64,000 nucleotides of DNA from Fen-1038 sp042408355 (GTDB lineage: Bacteria > Chloroflexota > Anaerolineae > Anaerolineales > Villigracilaceae), in assembly GCA_042408355.1 (NCBI GenBank), contig JBHORD010000094.1, positions 19,583 through 83,582 of the forward strand, given 5' to 3'. The position numbers and the translations under genes are program-made. Shown piece after piece: positions 24,791 through 33,471 of the stretch (positions are counted from its first letter, which is position 1; every line of letters begins with the position of its first letter). The notes under the pieces were generated by a model. It was not told where the DNA came from. It worked only from the letters and a program-made list of their open reading frames with translations, and made no database searches.

Positions 24791-27640
24791 ATGTCTTTCG
24801 ATGCCTCCCAATTTGCCGATAAATACCGCCTCGCCGTTGAGCAGGCTGTTAAAGAGAAACCTGAAAATGGCTTGAATGGATTCGAGATCGAATGGAATCT
24901 GCTGGACGAGCAATTGCGCCCGCTGTTGACGGTCGGCGCGGGACCCGCACAGCATTCGTTTGTAGATTATCTGCGAACGGAATGCATCCCGCCGTGGTTT
25001 GTCAAATTCACCCAATTGGAAGTCTTCCATTGGATGATCGAATGGGCGACGCGCCCGTATTATTCGCCGCGCGGCGCGGCGTACGAGGCGCATCTTTTCG
25101 AGGCCCTGCTCATCAATGCGCTGTACCGCGCCGGAATCAATTTTGAAGAACGGCTTCACTACTGGCACGGCAATCTTTTATTCCTGACAGATATTGACAG
25201 CCGCTCGATTCCCGCCAGCTGGGGAATCGCCAAACGGCGTTATCTTGAAAAATGCGTTGCGCTTTATGGCGATACACTTGCCACTGCCGGCATCCACACC
25301 AATTTATCTTTGCCCGATCCATTATTTGCGTGGGATTTCATGAATCTGCCGGCGCGCGAGCGCGGCAACCGGCACCTCGATGATTTCAAGTCTGAGTTTT
25401 ATATCACGGCCGCGCGGCTGTTGCGCGCCTTCGCATCGCTGTTCGTGGCGACCGCCGCCTCGACGCCGATGCAGGCTCAAGTCCGGAATGGACGCGCTGT
25501 GGTCGCCCTCACGGAAAATGATTGTGTCCGGAATCTCACGTTCCCGAATCCGCCGGCGATTGATCTGCCTGATCTTTATCGTTCGTACGATGATTATCTT
25601 CAAATCTCGTATGATCTGGTGCGGCGCGGTGTCCGCTTTGGAAACAATAATTGGACGCCGGTGCGCGCCCGCTCGTTTGCAGATCCGGTCGAGCGCATCA
25701 TTTCGATGACGGGCGATCAGCTCACCGAACTGTATCGGCGCGGTTTGTTTGCGGCGGGCGAAGCGGCGCCGCCCGAAGAGATGGCTCTGCAGATCGAAAA
25801 ACAAAACTTGATGGCGCGCATCAATCTGCCGATGGGGCGCGTGGAAGTGCGCGTGGACGACGGCGGCCATACTCTCGACGTGGATATTGCGAATCTTACG
25901 CTCAAACATCTTTTGCTTTTACGCATCTATGCCGACCCGGAGTTTGCGCGCGGCTTCCGATACGACCGCGAAGATATCCACCGCGCCCGCGCCAACGAAC
26001 AGCTCGCCGCCCTGCACGGCCTGCGCGCCGGGATCGAGAATCCGCTGACGGCAAAACCGATTGGAATGCGCGATTTTCTCAAATGGACTCTTAACGAAGT
26101 GCGTCCGTTGGCGGAGGCGTTGAATTGGTGGGATGATTTGTCGCCGCTGGTGGAAATGTCTGAAGGCGGGCGGAACACGGCCGAAAAGATCCGGGCGCGT
26201 TTGCAGTTGGAGCTTGGCGAGAGCGATGAAGTGCCGGTCCACCTGCTCAAGGAACTCTTCCATGAGCGCGAGGCGCAGATCAAAAGCGACGTCGAGCGCA
26301 TTGCTTCGAACTACAATTCGTTGGGCGCCGATGCGTCGAAGATTGCTGAATTTCTGCAGCGCGCCCGCGACAGCGCGCGGCAGATGCCGCAGGCGCCGAT
26401 TCGGTTCAGGCCGCGGACGCAGGTCGTGATCGAAGTTGCTTATCCCGATAAGACCAGCGAGATCCTCGACCTCGCCCAACAATTGATTCGCATTCCGAGC
26501 GTGACGGCCAGCCCAAATGAACGGCTGGATGAAGTGCACCGCGCCGCGTCTTTGGTGGATGATTACCTGAAAAACGCGGGCTTAGAAGTTCAATTTTTCG
26601 ATGGCAAATATCCGGCGGTGTTTGCGAGGTTTCCAAACGCGGCGGTGAAAAAGGGAAGGAGAAATTTATCTTCCAATCCCTTATCCCCGATTCTCTTGGC
26701 GGGACATTTCGATGTCGTCGAACCGGAGCCGGACGATTCGCAATTCATTCCGCGCCTCGAAGGCGATTATCTGTGGGGACGCGGCGCGGCAGATATGAAA
26801 ACGGTGGTTGCAACTTATATGGTTTGGATGAAAGACCAGATGCGCGCCGGCGCGCCATATCCCCATGCGGCTTTGCTGTTGGTTGGCAACGAGGAAAATG
26901 GCGAATCCGAAGCGTGGGGAACGCCGCATGTATTGAAAGCCTTGAGCGGCCAGGAGGCTCGTCCTTACGAACCCGCATTGTTTATCGCGGGCGAGCGGAC
27001 CGGCGAAAAAGGGGATGAACTTCTCGGCGAAATTTGCGTCGCGAACCGCGGCGTGATGCGTTTTGATATTATTGCGCGCGGCGCAAAAGGTCATAGCGGC
27101 GTAGCGGGCGCGGCAGATTTGAGCGAAAAACTTTTCGCGGCGCGCTCAGCGTTGAGCGAAATATTTGCAAATCACCTTACGCTCAAATCTGCGGACGGAT
27201 GGCAATCGCAGGCGAAATTTCCGTTTATTCAAATTGGCACGCCGGGCGTTTATAACGTGACGGCGGACGAAGGGATTCTGGGCGTCGAGATTCGCCCCAT
27301 CCCGCAGGATGATGTTCTTGGCTTGAAGTCCGCGGTGGAGGCGTATTGCAATGCAAACGGATTGGAGCTTTGCATGACCGTCATGGAAAACGGCGTGGCG
27401 TGCGCGCCAGATCATCCGGCTTTGAAAGCGCTGATCGAATCGGTGAGACGCGCTACGGGCCTGGCGCCAAAGATCGGGAAAAAACTTGCAGGCACGAGCG
27501 CACGCTTCGCGCCCGGAGGTCGGGCTGTGGTCTGGGGCCAGAGCGGAATCGGCCCCCATGCAAAGGATGAGCGGCACTATATTCCAAGCATCGAGCCGTA
27601 TTACAAATCGTTGACTGAGTTGGCGGAGTTGTGGAAGTGA
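24791..27640 (+). CDS. Fusion of glutamate-cysteine ligase (GCS2)-like domain and M20 metallopeptidase
   Basis: This unusual 949-residue chain has two enzyme parts. Residues 1 to about 540 resemble the GCS2 family of ATP-dependent carboxylate-amine ligases: GFEIEWNLLD near the start (the ExE-type site), GIHTNLSLPDP in the middle, and a helical C-terminal half. Residues about 550-949 are an M20 peptidase: LAGHFDVV (His, Asp), GRGAADMKT (bridging Asp), NEENGESEA (Glu pair), GHSGVAG (dimerisation-domain His) and a late GIGPHAKDERHY His. M20 enzymes hydrolyse N-acyl or peptide bonds with two zinc ions. Having a ligase and a hydrolase in one polypeptide, co-transcribed with an aminotransferase, suggests an attach-process-release scheme (inference). 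A terminator follows. Confidence 0.8.
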   Translation: MSFDASQFADKYRLAVEQAVKEKPENGLNGFEIEWNLLDEQLRPLLTVGAGPAQHSFVDYLRTECIPPWFVKFTQLEVFHWMIEWATRPYYSPRGAAYEAHLFEALLINALYRAGINFEERLHYWHGNLLFLTDIDSRSIPASWGIAKRRYLEKCVALYGDTLATAGIHTNLSLPDPLFAWDFMNLPARERGNRHLDDFKSEFYITAARLLRAFASLFVATAASTPMQAQVRNGRAVVALTENDCVRNLTFPNPPAIDLPDLYRSYDDYLQISYDLVRRGVRFGNNNWTPVRARSFADPVERIISMTGDQLTELYRRGLFAAGEAAPPEEMALQIEKQNLMARINLPMGRVEVRVDDGGHTLDVDIANLTLKHLLLLRIYADPEFARGFRYDREDIHRARANEQLAALHGLRAGIENPLTAKPIGMRDFLKWTLNEVRPLAEALNWWDDLSPLVEMSEGGRNTAEKIRARLQLELGESDEVPVHLLKELFHEREAQIKSDVERIASNYNSLGADASKIAEFLQRARDSARQMPQAPIRFRPRTQVVIEVAYPDKTSEILDLAQQLIRIPSVTASPNERLDEVHRAASLVDDYLKNAGLEVQFFDGKYPAVFARFPNAAVKKGRRNLSSNPLSPILLAGHFDVVEPEPDDSQFIPRLEGDYLWGRGAADMKTVVATYMVWMKDQMRAGAPYPHAALLLVGNEENGESEAWGTPHVLKALSGQEARPYEPALFIAGERTGEKGDELLGEICVANRGVMRFDIIARGAKGHSGVAGAADLSEKLFAARSALSEIFANHLTLKSADGWQSQAKFPFIQIGTPGVYNVTADEGILGVEIRPIPQDDVLGLKSAVEAYCNANGLELCMTVMENGVACAPDHPALKALIESVRRATGLAPKIGKKLAGTSARFAPGGRAVVWGQSGIGPHAKDERHYIPSIEPYYKSLTELAELWK

Positions 27641-27647
27641 ATTGTGC

Positions 27648-27674
27648 AGAGCGGGAAAGTCCCGCTCTATTTTT
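27648..27674. terminator. Terminator after the ligase-peptidase gene
   Basis: The perfect hairpin AGAGCGGGA / TCCCGCTCT with loop AAG and a T-run lies seven bases after the stop. It overlaps the stop codon of the convergent phosphatase gene. Confidence 0.9.
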
Positions 27675-28290
27675 TCTTGAGCGTTAATTCAAATGGCGGG
27701 CGGCGGTTCAGCCACATTAAATACGCGCCGCTTTCGTGGATTGCCAGCATTGTGACTGAACCGGTATCGCATCCCAGCCGCTGGAAATGATCGAGCGGCA
27801 GTCCGATGTAATGCGCCACAGCCAGTTTGATCGGATCGGAATGGAAAACACAGGCGATGAGATCGCGCGGTTTGTGCGCGGCGGCGATTCTATCCAGCGC
27901 GGCGACAACGCGCGTTTGACATTCATAGAATGTTTCGCCCTGCGGGAATTGTGCGCGTGAAGGCGCGTGCTGAACGATTTTCCAACGCTTGTTCAGGTTC
28001 AACGCCTTGAGCGAACGTCCCTGCCACTTGCCGACGTTGGTTTCTATCAAGCCCGGCTCTTGCATCACATTCAGTCCGTGCGCCGCGGCAATCGGCGCGG
28101 CGGTTTCCATGGCGCGCTCCAGCGGGCTTGAATAAATTGCTTTGAGCGGAACTTCTTTGAGCGCCTCGGCCAATGCCTGGGCTTGCTTTTGCCCGCGTTC
28201 GTTCAAATGAACATCGGGCAACTGTCCCGCCAATTTGCCTTTTCGGGTGTAATCGTTTTCGCCGTGGCGAATGAGTAAAAGGAGCGGCAT
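27667..28290 (-). CDS. Histidine phosphatase family (phosphoglycerate-mutase-like) protein
   Basis: The 207-residue product has the phospho-acceptor RHGEN at residues 8-12 near the N-terminus, the LNERGQKQAQALAEAL helix, SSPLERAMETA, and a late His in VFHSDPIKLAVA. This is the branch of the family annotated as broad phosphatases, not as the glycolytic mutase. Many homologues act on small phosphorylated metabolites; substrate cannot be told from sequence. It is convergent with the ligase-peptidase gene and shares its terminator region. RarA is 78 bases upstream on the same strand. Confidence 0.85.
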   Translation of the reverse strand: MPLLLLIRHGENDYTRKGKLAGQLPDVHLNERGQKQAQALAEALKEVPLKAIYSSPLERAMETAAPIAAAHGLNVMQEPGLIETNVGKWQGRSLKALNLNKRWKIVQHAPSRAQFPQGETFYECQTRVVAALDRIAAAHKPRDLIACVFHSDPIKLAVAHYIGLPLDHFQRLGCDTGSVTMLAIHESGAYLMWLNRRPPFELTLKKK

Positions 28291-28368
28291 ATTTGAAGGT
28301 TTGAACGTTGAAGGTGTGATCTTGAAGGCTGTTCAAACTTGCAGCAGTCTTCAACCTGCAACTTTGTG

Positions 28369-29775
28369 TTATTTTATCTTTCTCTTCATCTCTTGAATCT
28401 GTTCTTCGCTCAAATCAGGAATGTGTTCAACCTTTGTAATTCCCAATGCTTTGCGCTGGGCTTCGCGCCACATTTCCAATCGCGCCGCGATCTGCGCTTC
28501 GTAGCCTTCGCCCGAGGGCTTATAAAAATAGGTGCCCAACAATCTCTTCGGCAAATATTGCTGCGGCACGAAATGCCCCTCGAATTCGTGCGGATAAACG
28601 TAATCCCTGCCGTGTCCCATGGCGGCGGCGTCACGATTGCCGTCCATTAGATGACGCGGCACAGAAATTTGTCCCTCCTCTTCCAGTTTTTGCATGGCTT
28701 TGAAATACGATCCGGCGCTGTTCGATTTTGGCGCGGTGGCCAGATACAGCGTCGCTTCGACGATGGGATAAACGCCTTCAGGCAGGCCGATAAAATCAAA
28801 GGCCTGCGCAGCGGACGATGCCACCACCAAACCCATTGGATCGGCCAGACCGATGTCTTCACCCGCCAGGATGATCAATCGCTGCAAGATGAAGCGCGGA
28901 TCTTCGCCCGCGTATAACATCTTTGCCAGCCAGTATAAAGCCGCGTCAGGATCGGAGCCGCGCACAGATTTTATAAAAGCGGAAATCGTGTCGTAGTGGG
29001 CGTCGCCGTCTTTATCATATAAAACCGCGCGGCGCTGGATTGATTCCTGCGCGACATCCAGCGTGATGTGAATCATTCCTTCTTGATTGGGCGGCGTGGA
29101 TTCGACTGCGAGTTCGAGCGCGTTCAACGCGTTGCGGGCGTCGCCGCCGGCCACTTCGATTAAATGGGCGCGCGCTTCCGGGTCCAGAAGGACGCGCTTG
29201 TTGCCGTAGCCGCGCTCCCTATCGGCCAGGGCGCGGTCAATCAAAATCCCCGTCTCTTCCGGATTCAGATTTCTCAATTGGAAAACGCGCGAGCGCGAGA
29301 TGAGCGCGCTGATGACTTCGAAGAACGGATTCTCGGTGGTCGCGCCGATGAAGGTCACGGTTCCATTTTCGACGTGGGGCAGGAGCGCGTCCTGCTGGGC
29401 TTTGTTCCAGCGATGGACTTCGTCCACGAAAAGGATCGTGCGCTCGTTGTGCAAGCGTCTGCGTTCGAGCGCGTCTGCGATGATTTCCTTCAGTTCGGCT
29501 TTGCCCGCCAGAATCGCAGAGATGGTCACAAAGCGGCTTTTGGTGGTGTTGGCGATGACTTGCGCCAGCGTGGTTTTGCCGGTGCCGGGCGGTCCCCATA
29601 AAATGATGGAGGAGAAAAGTCTATCCGCTTCGATGGCGCGCCGCAAAAGTTTGCCCTCGCCGACGATATGTTCCTGCCCGACGAACTCTTCCAGCGTGCG
29701 CGGCCGCATGCGCGCCGCCAGCGGCGCTTCGCTTTTCATGCGTTCCTGCATGGCATGATCGAAGAGATCGGACAT
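28369..29775 (-). CDS. rarA: Replication-associated recombination protein A (RarA/MgsA, AAA+ ATPase)
   Basis: RarA is an AAA+ clamp-loader-like ATPase that acts at stalled replication forks. The 468 residues show Walker A GPPGTGKTT (61-69), Walker B ILFVDEVHRW (about 113-122), sensor 1 GATTENP and sensor 2 GDARNALNALE. The C-terminal MgsA-type domain contains RGSDPDAALYWLAKML and GHGRDYVYPHEF. Length is usual for the family (about 440-470). A terminator-like structure lies about 90 bases downstream. Confidence 0.95.
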   Translation of the reverse strand: MSDLFDHAMQERMKSEAPLAARMRPRTLEEFVGQEHIVGEGKLLRRAIEADRLFSSIILWGPPGTGKTTLAQVIANTTKSRFVTISAILAGKAELKEIIADALERRRLHNERTILFVDEVHRWNKAQQDALLPHVENGTVTFIGATTENPFFEVISALISRSRVFQLRNLNPEETGILIDRALADRERGYGNKRVLLDPEARAHLIEVAGGDARNALNALELAVESTPPNQEGMIHITLDVAQESIQRRAVLYDKDGDAHYDTISAFIKSVRGSDPDAALYWLAKMLYAGEDPRFILQRLIILAGEDIGLADPMGLVVASSAAQAFDFIGLPEGVYPIVEATLYLATAPKSNSAGSYFKAMQKLEEEGQISVPRHLMDGNRDAAAMGHGRDYVYPHEFEGHFVPQQYLPKRLLGTYFYKPSGEGYEAQIAARLEMWREAQRKALGITKVEHIPDLSEEQIQEMKRKIK

Positions 29776-29813
29776 GAGGCGATTTTACCATTCTCATACG
29801 GAAGAGGAGAATC

Positions 29814-29839
29814 AAAACAGGGCGCGCCGCGGCGCCCTG
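29814..29839 (-). terminator. Terminator of the STAS gene
   Basis: On the minus strand CAGGGCGC / GCGCCCTG pairs around a GC loop, followed by TTTTGATT. It lies about 30 bases after the STAS stop codon. Confidence 0.7.
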
Positions 29840-29864
29840 GGAGAAGCCGAAATAATCATTTTGA

Positions 29865-30269
29865 TTAGAATGAAGCGATGGCTTCCTTGAGATCAGAGAA
29901 GGTTCCGATGTAATTGTCGAATCCGCCCATTTGAAACACCCGGTGAACATTCTCAGTTAAATGAACCAGCTTCAAATGCGGCGACTTGTAGGTTCCCGCT
30001 CTGGCGGCTTTTTGCATTTGTTCTTCGCTCAGGTTTTCTTCGGGATGAACCGCGCGCAGATCGTTGAAGACGGTGTAGATGGCGCGCAAGCCTGCACTGC
30101 TGACGTACGGCACGCGGGCCAGGTCAATGACGAGATAGCGCGTGCCTTCTTTGATTAGCCCGCGGACTTTGGAGAGGAACGCATCGTACGTGGACGAATC
30201 GATGTCGCCGTCAACATGAAGAACCGTGACCGGCACGCGTCCTTGTTCGGTTGAAACGTTTATTTCCAT
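29865..30269 (-). CDS. STAS-domain protein (anti-sigma factor antagonist type)
   Basis: The 134-residue product is one STAS domain with VTVLHVDGDIDSSTYDAF and the YVSSAGLRAIY loop (about 54-64), where antagonists such as SpoIIAA are phosphorylated on serine. A charged insert (HPEENLSEEQMQKAARAG) precedes the last strands, and it ends in FSDLKEAIASF. No anti-sigma kinase gene lies nearby, so its partner is unknown. Just upstream lies the relic of a second STAS C-terminus, suggesting past duplication. GGAG precedes the start. Confidence 0.88.
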   Translation of the reverse strand: MEINVSTEQGRVPVTVLHVDGDIDSSTYDAFLSKVRGLIKEGTRYLVIDLARVPYVSSAGLRAIYTVFNDLRAVHPEENLSEEQMQKAARAGTYKSPHLKLVHLTENVHRVFQMGGFDNYIGTFSDLKEAIASF

Positions 30270-30323
30270 GACAGGCTCCTCCTCGGAAGCTGGATTCTGA
30301 ATTAACGCGGAAGCGGTATTGGG

Positions 30324-30410
30324 TCAGAAAGAAGCGACTGCCTTTTTCAAATCGGTGAAAACCGCGGCCTTCCTTCGTATTGAAATTTTCGATAATGGCC
30401 ACATTGAAGC
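30324..30410 (-). pseudogene. Relic of a second STAS-domain C-terminus
   Basis: Read on the minus strand, one frame gives VFTDLKKAVASF followed by a stop. This closely parallels the FSDLKEAIASF end of the intact STAS protein just downstream. Upstream bases resemble the FDNY-coding segment but are out of frame, with about 14 extra bases between. I interpret it as the decayed tail of a duplicate gene. It could be a chance partial match, since only about 70 bases align. Confidence 0.45.
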
Positions 30411-30449
30411 GAGGCCGTCCGCCTGCGCCGCCATAGCGCCATCGGGATT

Positions 30450-31538
30450 TTATCCAACCGGTTGAGGAGTTGATGGAACCGACGGCGTCTCTGCGGGGGA
30501 CGGGGCCGGCATGGGCGCGGGAGGTATTGATGTAATGGCGGTGGGCGCTCCGCCCGAACCGCGGATGTTGACCAGTTTTTTTAATATGTCGAACCAGAAC
30601 GGCGCGCCCTGCATGGCGGCGACACCGCTGAGGAGAATGCCAAGTAATTTGGCAAACCAGCCCCAGCCATCATTCATCGCCGGCAAATTGACAATGATGT
30701 TGCATTGATTTTGAGATATGAATCCCGGATGAACATTTTGAAAAGGCATCCAGCCGCACTGGGTGGAAGGATCGGCGGCGGGCGCAGTTGACCAGCCCAC
30801 CGGAACTGCAAGACTGTCTGCGTAATCCTGCGGTTTGAGCAGAGTGGAGAGAGTCCCGGTTGGTTGAGCGCCGGCGGCGGTGGCGGTTGCCTGCTGAATT
30901 AACGCCTGGCGGACAGTGGGCGCTTTCCAAAGCTGGGTTGTGATTTGCAGGGTATCAATGTTAAAGATCAGAGCCAGAGCGATGCCGATGCCAAGCGCCC
31001 AAAACATGATGTTGCGTTTATACCATCCCGTCGCGCGCTCTTGAACAGAGTTGTACCAATTCTCCATGTTGATCCGCGCCTGGGCCACGGATTGATCAAC
31101 GCTTATAAGATTGTTGGAGAGATGAGGAAAAATATGGTCCATAATGCGGCCCAGCCCGGGATTCGCCTGTTTGATGCTCAATATGCCGGCGTTGATTTGC
31201 CCAATGGAGGGTGTGCCAGAGCCAACCGCCTGTTCGCCTGCGGGCGACCCGGCGTTGATGAAAAGATCCATCATGACCGTCGCAAACGTGGAGGCGGGAA
31301 TGTACGAAGGTTTTCTCTCTTTCCCCGGCTCCATCATGGATTGGATGAGCGGATGATTGTAGAATGCCCGAGCCAGCTGTTCGTTTTGCAGCATGTTGCG
31401 GATGGTTCTTTCCAGGTTCTGCGCCCGCCACGCCAGCGCCGTGCTGATCCATTCCTGAATCTGGCTGACGGCGACGCTCAATATCAGCCAGGTGGCAACA
31501 AGACCAATGGCGACTTCCAGGATTGCATCCAGATTCAT
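30450..31538 (-). CDS. Uncharacterised membrane protein with proline-rich tail
   Basis: The 362-residue protein has an N-terminal helix (about 6-27), a long soluble part with NLERTIRNMLQNEQLARAFYNHPLIQS and a WYKRN segment, and two more transmembrane stretches (about 180-200 and 285-305). The last 45 residues are Pro/Ala/Ser-rich. I do not recognise a named function; similar proteins are annotated only as hypothetical membrane proteins. The start is the ATG at 31538, preceded by AGGAGG. The longer frame reaching 31679 begins inside a family B repeat, so those codons are not real. Two of its helices flank the charged middle, suggesting the middle lies on one face of the membrane. Confidence 0.8.
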   Translation of the reverse strand: MNLDAILEVAIGLVATWLILSVAVSQIQEWISTALAWRAQNLERTIRNMLQNEQLARAFYNHPLIQSMMEPGKERKPSYIPASTFATVMMDLFINAGSPAGEQAVGSGTPSIGQINAGILSIKQANPGLGRIMDHIFPHLSNNLISVDQSVAQARINMENWYNSVQERATGWYKRNIMFWALGIGIALALIFNIDTLQITTQLWKAPTVRQALIQQATATAAGAQPTGTLSTLLKPQDYADSLAVPVGWSTAPAADPSTQCGWMPFQNVHPGFISQNQCNIIVNLPAMNDGWGWFAKLLGILLSGVAAMQGAPFWFDILKKLVNIRGSGGAPTAITSIPPAPMPAPSPAETPSVPSTPQPVG

Positions 31539-31629
31539 AACTTCCTCCTTCCAAGTTGTTTCCCAAGTATATTTGACTTTGACATCGAATACAAGCATTT
31601 TTGGATGGCCGATTACTCGCCGGTTTTTT

Positions 31630-31811
31630 GGTCTACCGTTTTTAAGGGGAAAACCATTTTCAATCACAAAGGTTTGCATTGAGCCTGTCGAAGTGACATG
31701 AAGGTCATGAGGGAACCGCCATGAAATTCAAGCGCTTTTTCCTCGGTGTACCTTTCGACACGGCTTCGCCAGTCACGCCGTCAGGCTCTTTCCCGTCAAT
31801 TACCGAAGAGA
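31630..31811 (-). repeat. Dispersed repeat family B, copy 3 (inverted)
   Basis: Its reverse complement reads TTCGGTAATTGACGGGAAAG at one end and GAAAATGGTTTTCC...TTAAAAACGG at the other, matching 5668-5867. It fills most of the gap between the membrane protein gene and the DMT transporter gene. Confidence 0.75.
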
Positions 31812-31817
31812 CGATTT

Positions 31818-32711
31818 TTAAAGTGAAGCTGGCAATTCTTCTGCAGAGCGATGGGATTGGTTGACAATGTAAATTCCTGCCAGCGCGATCACACCTCCGG
31901 CGAGTTGCAGGGCTGTCGGAATCTCGCCCAGCAATGGAATGGCCAGAATCGTCGTCAGGATGGGTTGACCGATCAACGTCGGCGAGACGACGCGGGCGGG
32001 CAGGTGGCCGAGGGCGTACGAGATCGAAATGTAGCCAATCGTCTGCGAGACAATGGCGGTTGCCAGAAAAACCAGCCACGTTCGCGCCTCATAGCCAAAA
32101 AGCGGATATTGCAGAATCAAATTGACGATCAAAGCCGCGCAGGATGCCGATACGCCAACCAGCCAGGTATAACGAAACGGGTCAATGTGTTGGCGGCCGC
32201 GTTGTGTCGAAAGCATGTAAGACGCGTAAAAAACCGCGGCGGCGCTGGCCATCAAATCGCCGATGCCGAGGCGCGGATGAATCAAAAAGTCACTGCCCAT
32301 GATGAGCAATGCGCCGCCGAGGGCGAGCAAAAGCCCGAACCAAAATGAGCGCGTCAATGTTTCGCGGAAGATCAGCATCGCTCCGAGCGCGACCCACAGC
32401 GGCGCGGTGTTGCCGAGCAGGGTCGCGTTCGAGGCGGTGGTGAACGCCAGCGATGAGTTCCAAAATGTGAAATCACAGGCGGTGAAGATTCCCGCTAGCG
32501 CTGGAAAGATCAGAACCGCGCGCGGGATGGAATCTCCGCGGCGCTGGCGCTGAATGAATAACGGCGTCAGGATCAACGTCGAAAAAAAGAGACGGTAGAA
32601 GCCGGTGATCGGTCCCGGCGCGTTCGCCCATCGCACGAACATCGCCGATAGACTTAAAGACAAAATCCCCATGCCGAGCGCGGCATAGGGAAGCAGTTTA
32701 TGATTCTTCAT
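31818..32711 (-). CDS. EamA/DMT-family transporter
   Basis: The 297-residue protein is an integral membrane protein with about ten hydrophobic helices arranged as two EamA repeats (about 8-140 and 155-290). RWANAPGPITGFYRLFFSTL near the start and the second-repeat GQPILTTILAIPLLGEIPT are typical. These transporters export small metabolites or drugs; the substrate is unknown. The ATG at 32709-32711 is close to the HAD gene upstream on the same strand (12-base gap), suggesting co-transcription. Confidence 0.88.
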   Translation of the reverse strand: MKNHKLLPYAALGMGILSLSLSAMFVRWANAPGPITGFYRLFFSTLILTPLFIQRQRRGDSIPRAVLIFPALAGIFTACDFTFWNSSLAFTTASNATLLGNTAPLWVALGAMLIFRETLTRSFWFGLLLALGGALLIMGSDFLIHPRLGIGDLMASAAAVFYASYMLSTQRGRQHIDPFRYTWLVGVSASCAALIVNLILQYPLFGYEARTWLVFLATAIVSQTIGYISISYALGHLPARVVSPTLIGQPILTTILAIPLLGEIPTALQLAGGVIALAGIYIVNQSHRSAEELPASL

Positions 32712-32723
32712 GGAAAAATTTTA

Positions 32724-33452
32724 TCATGCCAATAGAAGGGCGGGAATCTCGCTCAATTTTGATATGACCGCACCGGGCCGGACAATGAAGCGCGGTACCG
32801 TTTTGTGAACGCGGCGCGTGATCCAGACGCTGAACATTCCGACCTGTTCCGCGCCGACGATATCCGCCTCGAACGTATCTCCGACCATCGCGGCCTGTTG
32901 CGCGCCGATTCCAAAATGTCGAAGCCCCGCCTCGAAAATGGCCGGATGCGGTTTGCGTCTGCCGAACGCCGCGGAGGAAATTGACCAATTCAGATATGGC
33001 CGGATGCCGGCTTTGTCCATGAGCGTTTGCGTGTTTTCGTCATCCGATGAATTGGTAATCACGCCGAGGCGAAATCCGTTTTCTTTTAACGCGCGCAAGG
33101 TTGGAATTGCGTCCTCTTCGATGTGCCAATTTTCCCGGGTCACGGAATACATGGCGCGCAAAGCCGAGCGTATCGTTTCATCGGCCACGTCGGAATGGCC
33201 CTGTTCTTTCAAAAGCTCTTTTAACAGAACGAACGTGGTTTCTTCTTTTGTATCGTGGCCGCGACGCTGATAATAAAGATCGAGCAGACCGCGGAAGCCG
33301 CGGTACATTTGTTGATTGGCTTGCAAGCCTGTCTTGCGTAGAACGTCGAGCAGGGCCTGATCGGCGCGTTCGTAAAACGGCGTCCACGGATCTTTTTCAT
33401 AGATCAGCGTATTGCCGAGGTCGAAGAAAACAACTTCGATATCTGATTTCAT
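32724..33452 (-). CDS. HAD-superfamily hydrolase
   Basis: The 242-residue protein has the HAD nucleophile motif FFDLGNTLIYE (Asp11), then a helical cap, the VITNSSDD motif II, a lysine in the GRRKPHPAIFEAGL segment (motif III) and the GDTFEADIVGAEQVG motif IV. The order fits a haloacid-dehalogenase-like phosphatase of subfamily I. I start at the ATG 33450-33452, directly before the nucleophile strand; the longer frame adds low-complexity residues. Substrate is unknown. It lies 19 bases after the CoA-transferase beta gene, in the same direction. Confidence 0.88.
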   Translation of the reverse strand: MKSDIEVVFFDLGNTLIYEKDPWTPFYERADQALLDVLRKTGLQANQQMYRGFRGLLDLYYQRRGHDTKEETTFVLLKELLKEQGHSDVADETIRSALRAMYSVTRENWHIEEDAIPTLRALKENGFRLGVITNSSDDENTQTLMDKAGIRPYLNWSISSAAFGRRKPHPAIFEAGLRHFGIGAQQAAMVGDTFEADIVGAEQVGMFSVWITRRVHKTVPRFIVRPGAVISKLSEIPALLLA

Positions 33453-33471
33453 CGCGCTTCGCCGGTTTCGT

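Noticed and set aside
31539..31679. N-terminal extension of the membrane protein (47 codons)
   Set aside because: Its first codons come from repeat family B, and AGGAGG marks the ATG at 31538.
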